Shown in pieces: positions 7,602 through 15,458 of a stretch of 21,670 nt of DNA (positions within the stretch are counted from its first letter, which is position 1; every line of letters starts with the position of its first letter). The stretch covers positions 1 through 21,670 of IMG/VR virus record IMGVR_UViG_3300020123_000329, one strand, 5' to 3'. The position numbers and the translations under genes were made by a program. A model generated the notes under the pieces. That model was not told where the DNA came from, did not search any database, and saw nothing but the letters and a program-made list of their open reading frames with translations. Origin of the DNA: a virus.

Positions 7602-8096
7602 CTAATTTCCCTTTTTGTTACCCGTTGTTACTACGTCGGAGGTTGGAACCTTGACCGTGGTCTCCTCATCGGTATCCTCGCTTGTCGTGGTATCCAATGG
7701 CGCTGCCACTGGTGCCTCAGTGCTTGCAGGGGTTTCAACGAGAGGCTGTGTTGTCTCGCTGGATGGCGTTGGTGTCACGGGCTCAAAAGCAGCACGTGCC
7801 GCGATAATCGATGCCGACTCAGGTTCAGGTTCACTGACTGCCTCTACCGCAGGAGCAGGAACCGTTGGCAGATCCGTCGGCGTATCGACAGCCGTGAATG
7901 GTCCAAGCAGTCTATGATTGATCCCATTGGTCAAGTGCACAAAGAAGTCCTTGACTGCCAGGAAATCCTTGCGAGGGTCAAGGCAAGCTTTGATAGTGGC
8001 TACCTTGGTCCCATTCTCTTCTGTCACATGGATTCCGAGAATGTCAGAGATGTCATCGGTCTCAATGACATCTTTTCTCTCGTTGTGAAAAGTCAT
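7602..8096 (-). CDS. Unknown protein with Pro/Thr/Glu-rich disordered tail
   Basis: This 164-residue protein starts at ATG with AGGAG ten bases upstream. Residues 1-68 form a compact domain (IETDDISDILGIHVTE, DFLAVKDFFVHLTNGI). The rest is low-complexity sequence dominated by Pro, Ala, Thr, Ser and Glu and is probably disordered. It ends three bases before the protease-scaffold gene. I do not recognise a family. Its place just before the protease suggests a minor head or assembly factor, but that is positional inference only. Confidence 0.45.
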   Translation of the reverse strand: MTFHNERKDVIETDDISDILGIHVTEENGTKVATIKACLDPRKDFLAVKDFFVHLTNGINHRLLGPFTAVDTPTDLPTVPAPAVEAVSEPEPESASIIAARAAFEPVTPTPSSETTQPLVETPASTEAPVAAPLDTTTSEDTDEETTVKVPTSDVVTTGNKKGN

Positions 8097-8097
8097 G

Positions 8098-8319
8098 TTA
8101 GTTTTGCTCCTTTTGCGATGTAGCTGAATTTAGATACCACGGTCGTCCTGGAAAGGGCACCGTTGCGTTGCTGATAGTCACTGGCAGGGGTTGCGCAAAC
8201 TTACGAATGACCATGCGGTCATAGGCCTCGCAGTACTCTTCGTGGGTCATGCCAATGATCCCCATGGCCTCAGCGATCCTCGGATGTTCTTTCTTGAAAT
8301 CCTCAAATATCTGGGTCAT
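8098..8319 (-). CDS. Small unknown protein in head operon
   Basis: This 73-residue product has a helical N-terminus (IFEDFKKEHPRIAEAMGIIG) followed by THEEYCEAYDRMVIRKF and a short Pro-rich end. Its ATG overlaps the stop of the previous gene by four bases, and its own stop is one base from the next ATG, so it is translated as part of a tight operon. The pattern loosely resembles small phage proteins that follow minor head genes. No motif supports a specific role. Confidence 0.45.
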   Translation of the reverse strand: MTQIFEDFKKEHPRIAEAMGIIGMTHEEYCEAYDRMVIRKFAQPLPVTISNATVPFPGRPWYLNSATSQKEQN

Positions 8320-8579
8320 TCGTTCTTGCTCTCTTGTACGCTCTTAATAACCATCATCTCTTGTTTCAACTGCTGAATGACTTGGATGGCAAATTGAGGA
8401 TTGGCCTTGAGCCACTGAAGCACAATGCCATTCACTGACTCAGCATTGATCCCCTGGGTAAAGGTGAATCCAGGAGCCAAGACAATCTGAATAAAGAGCC
8501 CCTCGTTTGCCTTGATCTCCATTGCCATCTGTGGAAACGTTGGCTGTGGGACTCCAATCATTGGTATTTGACTTGCCAT
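8316..8579 (-). CDS. Small unknown protein in head operon
   Basis: This 87-residue protein begins MASQIPMIGVPQPTFPQ. It has an amphipathic middle (GLFIQIVLAPGFTFTQGI) and a helical C-terminus (AIQVIQQLKQEMMVIKSVQ). AGGAG lies ten bases before the ATG, and the stop overlaps the next gene by four bases. The middle is hydrophobic but too short and Pro-broken to be a clear membrane helix. The family is not recognised. Confidence 0.4.
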   Translation of the reverse strand: MASQIPMIGVPQPTFPQMAMEIKANEGLFIQIVLAPGFTFTQGINAESVNGIVLQWLKANPQFAIQVIQQLKQEMMVIKSVQESKNE

Positions 8580-8592
8580 ACTCTAAATACTC

Positions 8593-9231
8593 CTATTCAT
8601 CTTTCATAACGATAACTTTGCGATGAGGGCAATTTGCGTGGGATGGCAGTTCTGGCAGGTCTTCATCGATATCAAAGCGCTCCCCTGCTATTTCCTTGCA
8701 TTCATCGCACACTGCGTCATCCGGTTGTATTTCTACCTCAATGTCATTAACACTGATATCCTCTGGCAGCTCAATGTCTTCATCGATGAGATCCAAGATC
8801 CATTGGTCAATGCCGCCATTGGCCCCACTGCCACAGGTGTAATCAGCGATCTGCTCCGACTTCCACGCTGATCTCGTTGTCGCCCACGATGCCAATTCCT
8901 TGCGTGCAGCAGCTTCGCAACCGTCAAGGTTTTCATGACTGCTCATCCACCCCACAACGAAGGCTTCTGCCTGATTGCTCAGCTCGCTCTCATAGGTTGC
9001 TGCAATGCCCTCAGCGTCTTGCTCTGACTCATCCTTGGCGGTGCTTTGCAGGTCGCTGTCTGGTTCCCAGTCCGTGTCGGCTCCAACTGTGTCGCTTGCC
9101 TGTGCGTACGATGCCTTCATGGAAGCGACGCGTCCGACAAGGATAGCCGCTGCCATGTCCTTGATATCTGCCTTGGAGAGCAGAAACGCCGCGATAAGCA
9201 AGGCAATCAGGGCCTTTTCGTCGGAGGTCAC
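8593..9231 (-). CDS. Minor head protein, Mu F / SPP1 gp7-like
   Basis: This 212-residue protein starts at GTG (9229-9231) with GGGAG eight bases upstream, overlapping the previous stop as GTGA. Residues 12-110 are helical. A core with ELASWATTRSAWKSEQIADYT follows. The C-terminal end (about 170-205) has the family hallmark DAVCDECKEIAGERF, then LPELPSHANCPHRKV, with paired cysteines and the His-x-x-Cys that ends Mu gpF-like head morphogenesis domains. Such proteins sit inside the prohead near the portal and help assembly or ejection. It is shorter than full Mu F, so it may be a reduced form or a C-terminal half whose partner is encoded by a neighbouring gene. The portal gene lies upstream in the same operon, as expected. 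Confidence 0.65.
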   Translation of the reverse strand: MTSDEKALIALLIAAFLLSKADIKDMAAAILVGRVASMKASYAQASDTVGADTDWEPDSDLQSTAKDESEQDAEGIAATYESELSNQAEAFVVGWMSSHENLDGCEAAARKELASWATTRSAWKSEQIADYTCGSGANGGIDQWILDLIDEDIELPEDISVNDIEVEIQPDDAVCDECKEIAGERFDIDEDLPELPSHANCPHRKVIVMKDE

Positions 9232-9791
9232 CGTTGCGTCTCCCCATTTATTGCATCAAATACCAATCGTTCTGCATTACCCAATGCCTCTCGAAGACCC
9301 TTGATGTGTTCCCCTGCCATCCATACATTGTGAGTTTTAAGATCACGCACAACCATACTGCCTAGCATTTCGATCGTATTTGCTTCAATCCGCATTTGAA
9401 ATGCAACGCTTTTCTCTTCTTTGATCTCCTTGATCTCAATGGTCGCTTTGCGCTCTTTGTCCTCTTCCTTGATGGCAGAGACACCATTGACCAGAATGTC
9501 TGACAGGAAGACCGTCCTCGTTTTGAAGTCCTTGCTGCTTTCACTGGTATAAATAGGTGTTACACTTGGCAACGTCTCGACCTCTGGGATATCAGGGGAA
9601 GAGACGATGACCTCGATGTATCCATGCCCCTTGAAATAGTGACCGCCGCGTCGTACCTGCTCAACTGCATACCGATCAGGGAGAAGCAATGTCTCCTTGA
9701 GCTTGTCAAGGTCAATCAATGCAGGGTCAATGGTGAGATCAATGCGATCTTCGAGCCCGATGGGACTTACCTGGATAATTCCTTGTGCCAT
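9228..9791 (-). CDS. Unknown 187-aa protein between portal and minor head genes
   Basis: The protein starts MAQGIIQVSPIGLEDRIDLTID and has alternating strands and helices, with a Lys/Glu-rich segment near residue 115 (IKEEDKERKATIEIKEIKEE). Its C-terminus is a helix (EHIKGLREALGNAERLVFDAI). The stop overlaps the GTG of the minor head gene as GTGA, implying translational coupling and perhaps joint function. No catalytic motif, membrane segment or known family is recognised. Confidence 0.45.
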   Translation of the reverse strand: MAQGIIQVSPIGLEDRIDLTIDPALIDLDKLKETLLLPDRYAVEQVRRGGHYFKGHGYIEVIVSSPDIPEVETLPSVTPIYTSESSKDFKTRTVFLSDILVNGVSAIKEEDKERKATIEIKEIKEEKSVAFQMRIEANTIEMLGSMVVRDLKTHNVWMAGEHIKGLREALGNAERLVFDAINGETQR

Positions 9792-10064
9792 TTATAGCCA
9801 CCTCACTGTATTCTTCTCAATGCTATATCGTTGCCGTGCCTTGCTCCCATGGCAGTGCAGCGGTTGCGTGGATGAAACCGTGCCATCCTCATGCAGGGTG
9901 ATTTTGTCCTCATCTACAGGTCTGAGATTGCCACAACCAGGACAGCGAATCATCCACCCTTGATGTCCCTGAGATTTCAAGGGTTGTCCAATGTCACCTC
10001 GTTGATAATCAAAGATAGCCTTGCTGTCAGGGACGACGGTGACGGCGGTGATGTCTTGGGTCAT
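9792..10064 (-). CDS. Small zinc-binding protein, resembling DUF6527-type phage proteins
   Basis: A 90-residue protein with a metal-site pattern: CPGCG at residues 41-45, then HEDGTVSSTQPLHCHG and a C-terminal SIEKNTVRWL. A CPxCG knuckle, a Ser/Thr-Pro-rich turn and a final Cys-His before a strand ending in a hydrophobic residue recall small phage zinc proteins of the DUF6527 type, but I cannot confirm membership. GGAG stands eight bases before the ATG, which overlaps the upstream stop by four bases. The function is unknown. Protein or nucleic-acid contact through the zinc site is possible. Confidence 0.45.
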   Translation of the reverse strand: MTQDITAVTVVPDSKAIFDYQRGDIGQPLKSQGHQGWMIRCPGCGNLRPVDEDKITLHEDGTVSSTQPLHCHGSKARQRYSIEKNTVRWL

Positions 10065-10261
10065 GGCAATGTCTCCTTTGCCGGATAGAGCATTCCTTCG
10101 TATCGCACGCCCTCATGCTCAACATTGACTTGTATCCCAAATGGCATCTTATATCCAATCATCTCTATAGGCTTGTGGATATCAAGCCACCATTGTGGTT
10201 TAACTTTAAGATCACTCAGATCAGGGATGGATGGGCGCTTGGCACGTCTCGCTCTAGGCAT
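10061..10261 (-). CDS. Small unknown basic protein
   Basis: This 66-residue product has a strongly basic N-terminus (MPRARRAKRP), then SDLKVKPQWWLDIHKPIEMI and a beta-rich end. Its ATG lies inside the last codons of the preceding gene (8-nt overlap) and its stop overlaps the next start as ATGA, which supports real translation in the operon. No family is recognised. Confidence 0.4.
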   Translation of the reverse strand: MPRARRAKRPSIPDLSDLKVKPQWWLDIHKPIEMIGYKMPFGIQVNVEHEGVRYEGMLYPAKETLP

Positions 10262-10478
10262 TCTCTAGCCACCTCCAATCCTGTGGAAAGACAATCTTCC
10301 TCTGTTCAATCGCCCGTTTCAAGTCCTCTATCATCGCTTGCTTCTTTGCAAGGAATTTGCGTTCAGAGATCTCAACGGGTTCCCCTGACTCTGCCATGGC
10401 TTTCGCTGCTTCTCGCAGGACTTCCAATGCGGGCTTTGTAGGTTCGTGACTCTCGATGTACTCATCAGGATTGAGCAT
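10254..10478 (-). CDS. Small unknown helical protein
   Basis: This 74-residue, charged and mostly helical protein contains ALEVLREAAKAMAESGE and AKKQAMIEDLKRAIEQRK. It overlaps the upstream gene by 14 bases and the downstream gene by 8. The two helices could pair as a short coiled coil. Nothing points to a specific role. Confidence 0.4.
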   Translation of the reverse strand: MLNPDEYIESHEPTKPALEVLREAAKAMAESGEPVEISERKFLAKKQAMIEDLKRAIEQRKIVFPQDWRWLENA

Positions 10479-10962
10479 GGCGATTCTCTCCCTTCCTCAT
10501 CCGCTCTAACATCGGGTATTGCTTCACAAAGGTGACAGGGATCGATTCAAGGGCTCCTCCAAGGTCTACCCTGATAAATTGTTCCTTGAACACAATGTCC
10601 TCAAAGCTAGGGCATTCCCCGATACACCCTGCTTTCTTCCATGCCATCACAGCTTGACTATGCTTGATATGGAGGGCATTGATCCTCTCTGCTTCTCGCT
10701 GCTCTTTCGTTGAGGCGTCCTCGACTTGCTGTGCTCTCAATGCCTCTTGGAGTTCTTCGAGGTTGCCTCGTTGTTCCTTGAGCCAGTCAAGGAGGGCAAG
10801 GGCTTGGGAAGGATCGAGATAGATACTTTCAGTCCCTTCTAGAAGGACAAATGGTTCATTGGTTCGCAGTGTCACATAGCGGACATTGATTTCTTCATTG
10901 CCTTCCAAGTCAATCGATGGTATTTCCAGGAGTTCAGTGATCAGCTTTTCAAGATCGGTCAT
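10465..10962 (-). CDS. Unknown 165-aa protein with coiled-coil segment
   Basis: The N-terminal domain is beta-rich (INVRYVTLRTNEPFVLLEG) and leads to LDPSQALALLDWLKEQ. A predicted coiled coil at about residues 75-120 follows (LEELQEALRAQQVEDASTKE), then a C-terminal domain with AGCIGECPSFEDIVF. The ATG overlaps the upstream stop by four bases. Two cysteines at about 126 and 130 do not form an obvious metal site by themselves. The gene is one of a group of small unknown genes between portal and minor head protein. Confidence 0.4.
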   Translation of the reverse strand: MTDLEKLITELLEIPSIDLEGNEEINVRYVTLRTNEPFVLLEGTESIYLDPSQALALLDWLKEQRGNLEELQEALRAQQVEDASTKEQREAERINALHIKHSQAVMAWKKAGCIGECPSFEDIVFKEQFIRVDLGGALESIPVTFVKQYPMLERMRKGENRHAQS

Positions 10963-11228
10963 GGTTGTTTCTCATCCACTTCTTCGATAATTAATGTAGG
11001 TTTTCCATTGGCAATAGAAGATGCCACCAACTCAACGCGAAACTTCCCCGATGCAAGAACACGACATATCTCGTTGAGAGGGTAGGGCATTGACATCATC
11101 ATAGGGTATTGCATTTCCTTGCGTTCCTTTGCCATGACAAGGACTTGCGCATCAAAGGTTTCTTTGCGTGCAGGGACAGTAACTTCATGCGCCTCGTTAT
11201 TGTGAATGACTTTAACGTATTCACTCAT
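10959..11228 (-). CDS. Small unknown protein next to portal gene
   Basis: This 89-residue protein has its ATG immediately after the TAG of the portal gene (no gap), so it is probably reached by ribosomes ending the portal message. A beta-rich start (YVKVIHNNEAHEVTVPAR) is followed by a Met-rich helix region (MQYPMMMSMPYP) and a C-terminal strand pair ending IIEEVDEKQP. No family is recognised. The overlap with the next gene is ATGA. Confidence 0.4.
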   Translation of the reverse strand: MSEYVKVIHNNEAHEVTVPARKETFDAQVLVMAKERKEMQYPMMMSMPYPLNEICRVLASGKFRVELVASSIANGKPTLIIEEVDEKQP

Positions 11229-13199
11229 CTACTTTTTGCCTCTCTTTGCCGCTTCCTCGAATATCCGTGAAGCTTCCTTGGCTAAAGCCTTGTTTGCCTT
11301 GACCTCATCCTTGGGGATCACTGGCTTGTCGTTGCTTTTCTTGGAGGTGGGCAAAGTCTTGACAGAACGTTGCATATACTTTGGTTTCCATGGCATGCCA
11401 GGCGGACGTGCGTCGAACCACACTCCCTTGGTATCAGAGGGAGCAGGGCTGTCCCCTGAGTCCCCATTGCTTGCAGGGGTCCCATTGGCGTCCGGTGAAG
11501 GGCCATCGCCTTCCTCGAATCCAGGGTCTTCACTGTCTGTGTCCGGGCCTCCCTCTGGACTCTGTGAACCAAGCGCACCTCCTGTGCTGATCGGCGCAAA
11601 GTCACCCAACTCACCATCATAGGACAGCAATGGCACAGCACCGGTCGCAGTCTTTATCCAAAAAGTGTCCCCGCCAGACTTCACAGTTTCTGCACCTCTT
11701 GCAGCTAATACCTCGTTAAGCGTGACAGATGGCATTCCCGCTAATCCCTGAGATGCCATCTGCATGGACTCTTGTGCATGGCGCATCCTTGCCATCTCTG
11801 AGACCAAGGGAAACATCACACACAAGTTGACCGCTCGCAGATCGTACCTGCCGTATGGAAGAGGCGGCGCATAGTCTGCCACGAGTTCACGGTTGAGATA
11901 GCCTTCCAGCGAGAGCAGAAGAGGAATGAGCCCCGTGTCTTCGTCGATCTCTTGCTGCGTCTCGCCGGTTGCCTTGTTGATATCAAAGGTGACACCGAGT
12001 TGCTGTGGGCTCATCTGAAGCAGGGCACAGATCTTGCGAACGAGGTAGACCTGGTACTCCAAGAATTGGTTTTCACGGGCACTGAAGACCAAAGGAAACT
12101 TTGTAGCCGCTGCAGGTCCTCCGAACCAGAACAGCTCTTTTTGCCCACTGATGTCCCTGTCATAGGCATCCCTGAGTGCCTCGAGCTGCGAGGAAGACGC
12201 GCCTGGTATCTGAAAGGCATTCGGCGGGGGCTTTTGCTGCATTGTCCTCAAGGCTTGCCGTGTCGCCTCAAGGTCGGCCTTGATCGTGTCGAGAAGTACC
12301 TGGACAATCGACAGGCTGTATCTGTAGGTGGCAGGGGACAAGAAAGGCATGATGATCTCATCATTGCGCAAGGGGACTTTCCTTGAGGTCCCTACCTCTT
12401 CATAGAGATAGCGAGGAGAGTCAGGGTTGCCATCCCAGCCGGGGTATATTTTGATGGTGCTAGCGTCTTCTGCATAGAGGGCAATGGGCTTGCGATCGAC
12501 GGTCATCGACTTGGACCACACGCCACGACCGAGCACGATCATATCCTCGATCACAGACGAGGCTTGCTCAGGCCAATTGTCACGGCGCTCATTGGGTTGG
12601 TCCAGCATCAATTCCAGGCTGTACTGGATCTTCTTGTCATACTTGCGCTTGGGATCACCAGGGGCTACCGTGATTTCGGCGCGACCCACTTGATCTCGCC
12701 GCTTGTTGATGCCAGCACGGAGCCACTCATCGTTATCAGCGTAGTTACGCAATAAGTAGGCATTGGGCACGCCTTGAGGTTGGTCCTTGCTTGCAGACCA
12801 TCCTGCCATATTCCCCCTGGATTGGGGATAGGATTGCGTCGGTGACTCTCTCTGCAGTTCAGGGATTACCGTGGTTTCTCGAAGCATCTCACGGCGCTCA
12901 CTGTGCTGCAACTCCCTGATGTAGGGGATGAGTTCAGGGTGTTGGTCCAGCACAACGAGGGCAGGGGAAAGGTCAAGGAATTCCGAGGCAGGGGCTCTCG
13001 ACGAGGATCTCACGGCGCGCTGCTCTGCGAGGGCATGGGCGCGTTGCATCCGCACTGAGAACTCCTGGAATGCCCCGGATAGCGTGGTGTCCGATGCCAA
13101 CTGCTCCCAATCGGATGCAGGGACTGCACGGGGTCGATGACCACTGTGGTCCTTGACGAGGGTCACCGTTTTGCGTTTCTTGTGCTGCTTTTTGCTCAT
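11229..13199 (-). CDS. Portal protein
   Basis: This 656-residue protein should form the dodecameric ring at one capsid vertex through which DNA is packaged and ejected. The N-terminus is basic (SKKQHKKRKT). The conserved portal body starts near residue 155 with NDEWLRAGINKRRDQV, followed by SVIEDMIVLGRGVWSK and later DEIIMPFLSPATYRYSLSIV, the region leading into the stem or clip. A segment with LVRKICALLQMSPQQLG then ETQQEIDEDTGLIPLL (about 395-430) is characteristic of portals of this class. The C-terminal 130 residues are low-complexity (Gly/Ser/Pro/Asp) and end in a basic helix. It lies four genes after terS in the usual order. The ATG has AAAGGACA upstream. Confidence 0.85.
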   Translation of the reverse strand: MSKKQHKKRKTVTLVKDHSGHRPRAVPASDWEQLASDTTLSGAFQEFSVRMQRAHALAEQRAVRSSSRAPASEFLDLSPALVVLDQHPELIPYIRELQHSERREMLRETTVIPELQRESPTQSYPQSRGNMAGWSASKDQPQGVPNAYLLRNYADNDEWLRAGINKRRDQVGRAEITVAPGDPKRKYDKKIQYSLELMLDQPNERRDNWPEQASSVIEDMIVLGRGVWSKSMTVDRKPIALYAEDASTIKIYPGWDGNPDSPRYLYEEVGTSRKVPLRNDEIIMPFLSPATYRYSLSIVQVLLDTIKADLEATRQALRTMQQKPPPNAFQIPGASSSQLEALRDAYDRDISGQKELFWFGGPAAATKFPLVFSARENQFLEYQVYLVRKICALLQMSPQQLGVTFDINKATGETQQEIDEDTGLIPLLLSLEGYLNRELVADYAPPLPYGRYDLRAVNLCVMFPLVSEMARMRHAQESMQMASQGLAGMPSVTLNEVLAARGAETVKSGGDTFWIKTATGAVPLLSYDGELGDFAPISTGGALGSQSPEGGPDTDSEDPGFEEGDGPSPDANGTPASNGDSGDSPAPSDTKGVWFDARPPGMPWKPKYMQRSVKTLPTSKKSNDKPVIPKDEVKANKALAKEASRIFEEAAKRGKK

Positions 13200-13223
13200 G
13201 CCCTGTTTGTCCTTTTGAGGTTA

Positions 13224-13553
13224 CTATTCCTCGATCTTCCCTGACTCTCGCAACAGCACTTCACCGATCTTCTCCATGATTCCACGGCCTCCATTGAGTG
13301 CTGCGAATCTACCAAGCAGATCCTCGAGCCCTCCCTGTTGCTTCTCAGGCTCATAAGGCTTGGCAAGGATAACCATGCAGATCTTTGCCCTTCCAAGCCA
13401 GCCACGCATTGCCACAGGGACGACATTGACAAGGATCACTGGTATCCCTGCTTCCGCTGAGAGGGCATTGAGACCGCGCTGTATCGCGTCGTTGATGCCT
13501 TGCGACTCATGGCCTGCAGTGAGCAAGACGCGCTGTGTACTGTAGTAGATCAT
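13224..13553 (-). CDS. Small unknown protein between YopX-like and portal genes
   Basis: This 109-residue protein starts MIYYSTQRVLLTAGHESQGI and continues with NALSAEAGIPVILVNVVPVAM, a hydrophobic strand-like stretch. It ends in helices (GIMEKIGEVLLRESGKIEE). Its ATG overlaps the stop of the YopX-like gene as ATGA. No known family is recognised. The hydrophobic segment is short and flanked by charged residues, so it is probably a core strand rather than a membrane helix. Confidence 0.45.
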   Translation of the reverse strand: MIYYSTQRVLLTAGHESQGINDAIQRGLNALSAEAGIPVILVNVVPVAMRGWLGRAKICMVILAKPYEPEKQQGGLEDLLGRFAALNGGRGIMEKIGEVLLRESGKIEE

Positions 13554-13987
13554 GCGAGCAGGTCCTTATTTTCGTAGATGTTCCCAATGATCTCAAACTT
13601 CGATAGATCCCACCATAGCTCACCGGTACCATCAGCATCATTGCTAGGATCATAGAGAGGCTTAAATCCAAAATCGGACGGATCTTGAGGAGATAGCCAC
13701 CTGATACCACAGGTAAGATGTTCAATAACCACCTGTGCTTTACTTTGATTAGTTTTCCAATTATAAGTAGTTTGTACAATATCCCCTTCATAGATTTCCT
13801 TGCCCTTGCAGTCTTTGAGTCCAGTGAATTGCATAAGCTCTACATTGTCCCCTACACCAAAGTAGTGGATAGGGCTCTTGCCTGTAAGCTTAAGATGCAT
13901 ATAGGGACTAGTGAGCAATTTGATCTCACTCACCTCAAGCATCTCTTTTGTATGCTTATACCACGCTCTATATTTATGCTCTCTCAA
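13550..13987 (-). CDS. YopX-family protein (TTG start)
   Basis: The start chosen is TTG at 13985-13987 because a perfect AGGAGG (13995-14000) stands seven bases upstream and the family begins in this way. The longer ATG start at 14077 would overlap terL. The 145-residue product reads LREHKYRAWYKHTKEM at the N-terminus, ELMQFTGLKDCKGKEIYEGD in the middle and EIIGNIYENKDLL at the end, all hallmark pieces of the YopX family of phage and prophage proteins. The biochemical role of this family is not established. The gene is visibly richer in A and T than the neighbouring terminase and portal genes, and an extended -10 element lies upstream, so it may be a late insertion into the packaging operon. 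Confidence 0.8.
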   Translation of the reverse strand: MREHKYRAWYKHTKEMLEVSEIKLLTSPYMHLKLTGKSPIHYFGVGDNVELMQFTGLKDCKGKEIYEGDIVQTTYNWKTNQSKAQVVIEHLTCGIRWLSPQDPSDFGFKPLYDPSNDADGTGELWWDLSKFEIIGNIYENKDLLA

Positions 13988-13994
13988 CCCAAAC

Positions 13995-14000
13995 CCTCCT
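13995..14000 (-). promoter_or_regulatory. Perfect ribosome-binding site deciding the YopX-like start
   Basis: AGGAGG is seven bases before a TTG codon that opens the conserved YopX N-terminus. No in-frame ATG near the family start is available, so this site fixes the start at 13987. Confidence 0.75.
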
Positions 14001-14021
14001 GATTGATTGCCTTTAGCACCG

Positions 14022-14027
14022 ATTGTA
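14022..14027 (-). promoter_or_regulatory. Possible extended -10 promoter before the YopX-like gene
   Basis: The minus strand reads TGGTACAAT, an extended -10 (TG one base before TACAAT, 5/6 match). No good -35 hexamer is found at 17 bases. It would start transcription about 20 bases before the ribosome-binding site of the YopX-like gene. Confidence 0.3.
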
Positions 14028-14054
14028 CCACCATCCGTATCTCCATTGCTACGG

Positions 14055-15458
14055 TCAACGTGTCCCAAGCATGCCACCCAAGCCTTGCAACAATCTCCCT
14101 AGGTTTGCTTGGCGATGCGTATCATCGATTCTCACTGGACCTGCATTGTCATCAGTGCGACGGGTACCCCCACCGGAAACAGCGACACCAATGCCACCTG
14201 CTTTGCTCATTGAGTTCACTGCCATCATCAGTGAGCTGACGCAGTCATCATGGATCTCCATGCCCTCGTCCTGGTTCTCAGGGGCTCCGTAGACGATATT
14301 GCCACTGCCTGTGATCTTGTAGCCGTACGCTCGCAACTCTGAGATCAGGATGGCAATGTTTGGCAGGGAGATCTGTTGATGCTCGGTAGCCAGCTGCAAG
14401 CGCTCCACCATTTCACGCTTCTTGATATTAGTCCAGACGACGCCATCCACTGAGAAGTCTGCATCCCTGATCTGTTCGAGGAGTGGATCACCGACGCCCG
14501 TGGCATCCATGGAAATCACTGCTCTGTTGTACTTGAGAGCCAAAGCAAGCACACGGATAATCTGCAATCGGTAGTCCGTCTTGTTGTCCCTGTCAAAGGC
14601 AACCAGGCGGTTGGTGTTGCAATCGAGAATGGTTATCACACTGAAGTCTCTATGCTTGGCAGGGTCCCAACCAAGAATGTAGTAGTGTCCTGGAATGGGG
14701 TCCTCTGCATAGGAATTGCCGTGAATGACTTTCTTGGGATCTCGGATGCAAGAGTCGATGCGCTTGAAGACTGTTGCGGCATTCTTCAAGAAGCGGGCCA
14801 GGATCTCCTGAGCAAACTTATCTTCAGTGAGCTTGCTACGCATCTCTTCAATGAAGCTCAATGGCAGGTAGGGATTGATCATGGATGGCGCTGAGAAGGA
14901 CCAGTATTCTTTTTCGAGGGGATCTTTGCCGTACTGGTAGAGTTGATGAAACCAGTCATGACCTTGCGGCGTCGAGATGAAGGTTGCCTCGCCGTCCGTG
15001 TCGGTCATCATAGGCATCAGGACTTCGAACCACGCCCTCGCACGGATCTCCCTGCATTCATCCATGGTCAAATAGTGCACGCCATCGCCTCGCAGGCTGT
15101 CTGGGTCCTTGGCAGATCTGAACTCAAATTCAGATGAGTAGAGCTTGAAACGAAGATTGGTGTAATTCGGGGGAGAGGTCATTTGATCCCGCATTGCCCT
15201 CACAATGGTCTCAAAGGCAATCTCTGCTTGCTTATACGTCGGGGCTACCCACCAATTCAACGACCGACGACGTTCGACACCCTTCTTGACATGCTCGTTG
15301 CAACACCCAAACGTCTTGCCAGCTCTGCGTCCCCAACACGACACACGGAAACGAGCCCGTGCATTGTGGAGCTTGAGCTGTCCTTTGTGGGGACTGTAGA
15401 GCCCTAGACGGATCTTCTTCGTTGGCCTCTCTGTGCTGGCAAGGAGATCAAGGCTCAT
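14055..15458 (-). CDS. terL: Terminase large subunit
   Basis: This 467-residue packaging motor has an ATPase domain and a nuclease domain. Walker A is CWGRRAGKT at residues 41-49 and Walker B is VHYLTMDE at 127-134. The coupling motif ISTPQG (161-166) follows. The RNase H-like nuclease has acidic positions at D265 (GWDPAKHRDFSV), D318 (ISMDATGVGD) and D404/D405 (EIHDDCVSSLMMA). Length and motif order are normal, so it appears intact. The ATG overlaps the stop of terS as ATGA, so the two subunits are translationally coupled. It cuts genome concatemers and pumps DNA into the prohead through the portal. Confidence 0.9.
   Translation of the reverse strand: MSLDLLASTERPTKKIRLGLYSPHKGQLKLHNARARFRVSCWGRRAGKTFGCCNEHVKKGVERRRSLNWWVAPTYKQAEIAFETIVRAMRDQMTSPPNYTNLRFKLYSSEFEFRSAKDPDSLRGDGVHYLTMDECREIRARAWFEVLMPMMTDTDGEATFISTPQGHDWFHQLYQYGKDPLEKEYWSFSAPSMINPYLPLSFIEEMRSKLTEDKFAQEILARFLKNAATVFKRIDSCIRDPKKVIHGNSYAEDPIPGHYYILGWDPAKHRDFSVITILDCNTNRLVAFDRDNKTDYRLQIIRVLALALKYNRAVISMDATGVGDPLLEQIRDADFSVDGVVWTNIKKREMVERLQLATEHQQISLPNIAILISELRAYGYKITGSGNIVYGAPENQDEGMEIHDDCVSSLMMAVNSMSKAGGIGVAVSGGGTRRTDDNAGPVRIDDTHRQANLGRLLQGLGGMLGTR

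Noticed and set aside
13987-14077. Longer YopX start (ATG at 14077)
   Set aside because: It overlaps the end of terL and adds residues absent from the family pattern. TTG with perfect AGGAGG fits better.
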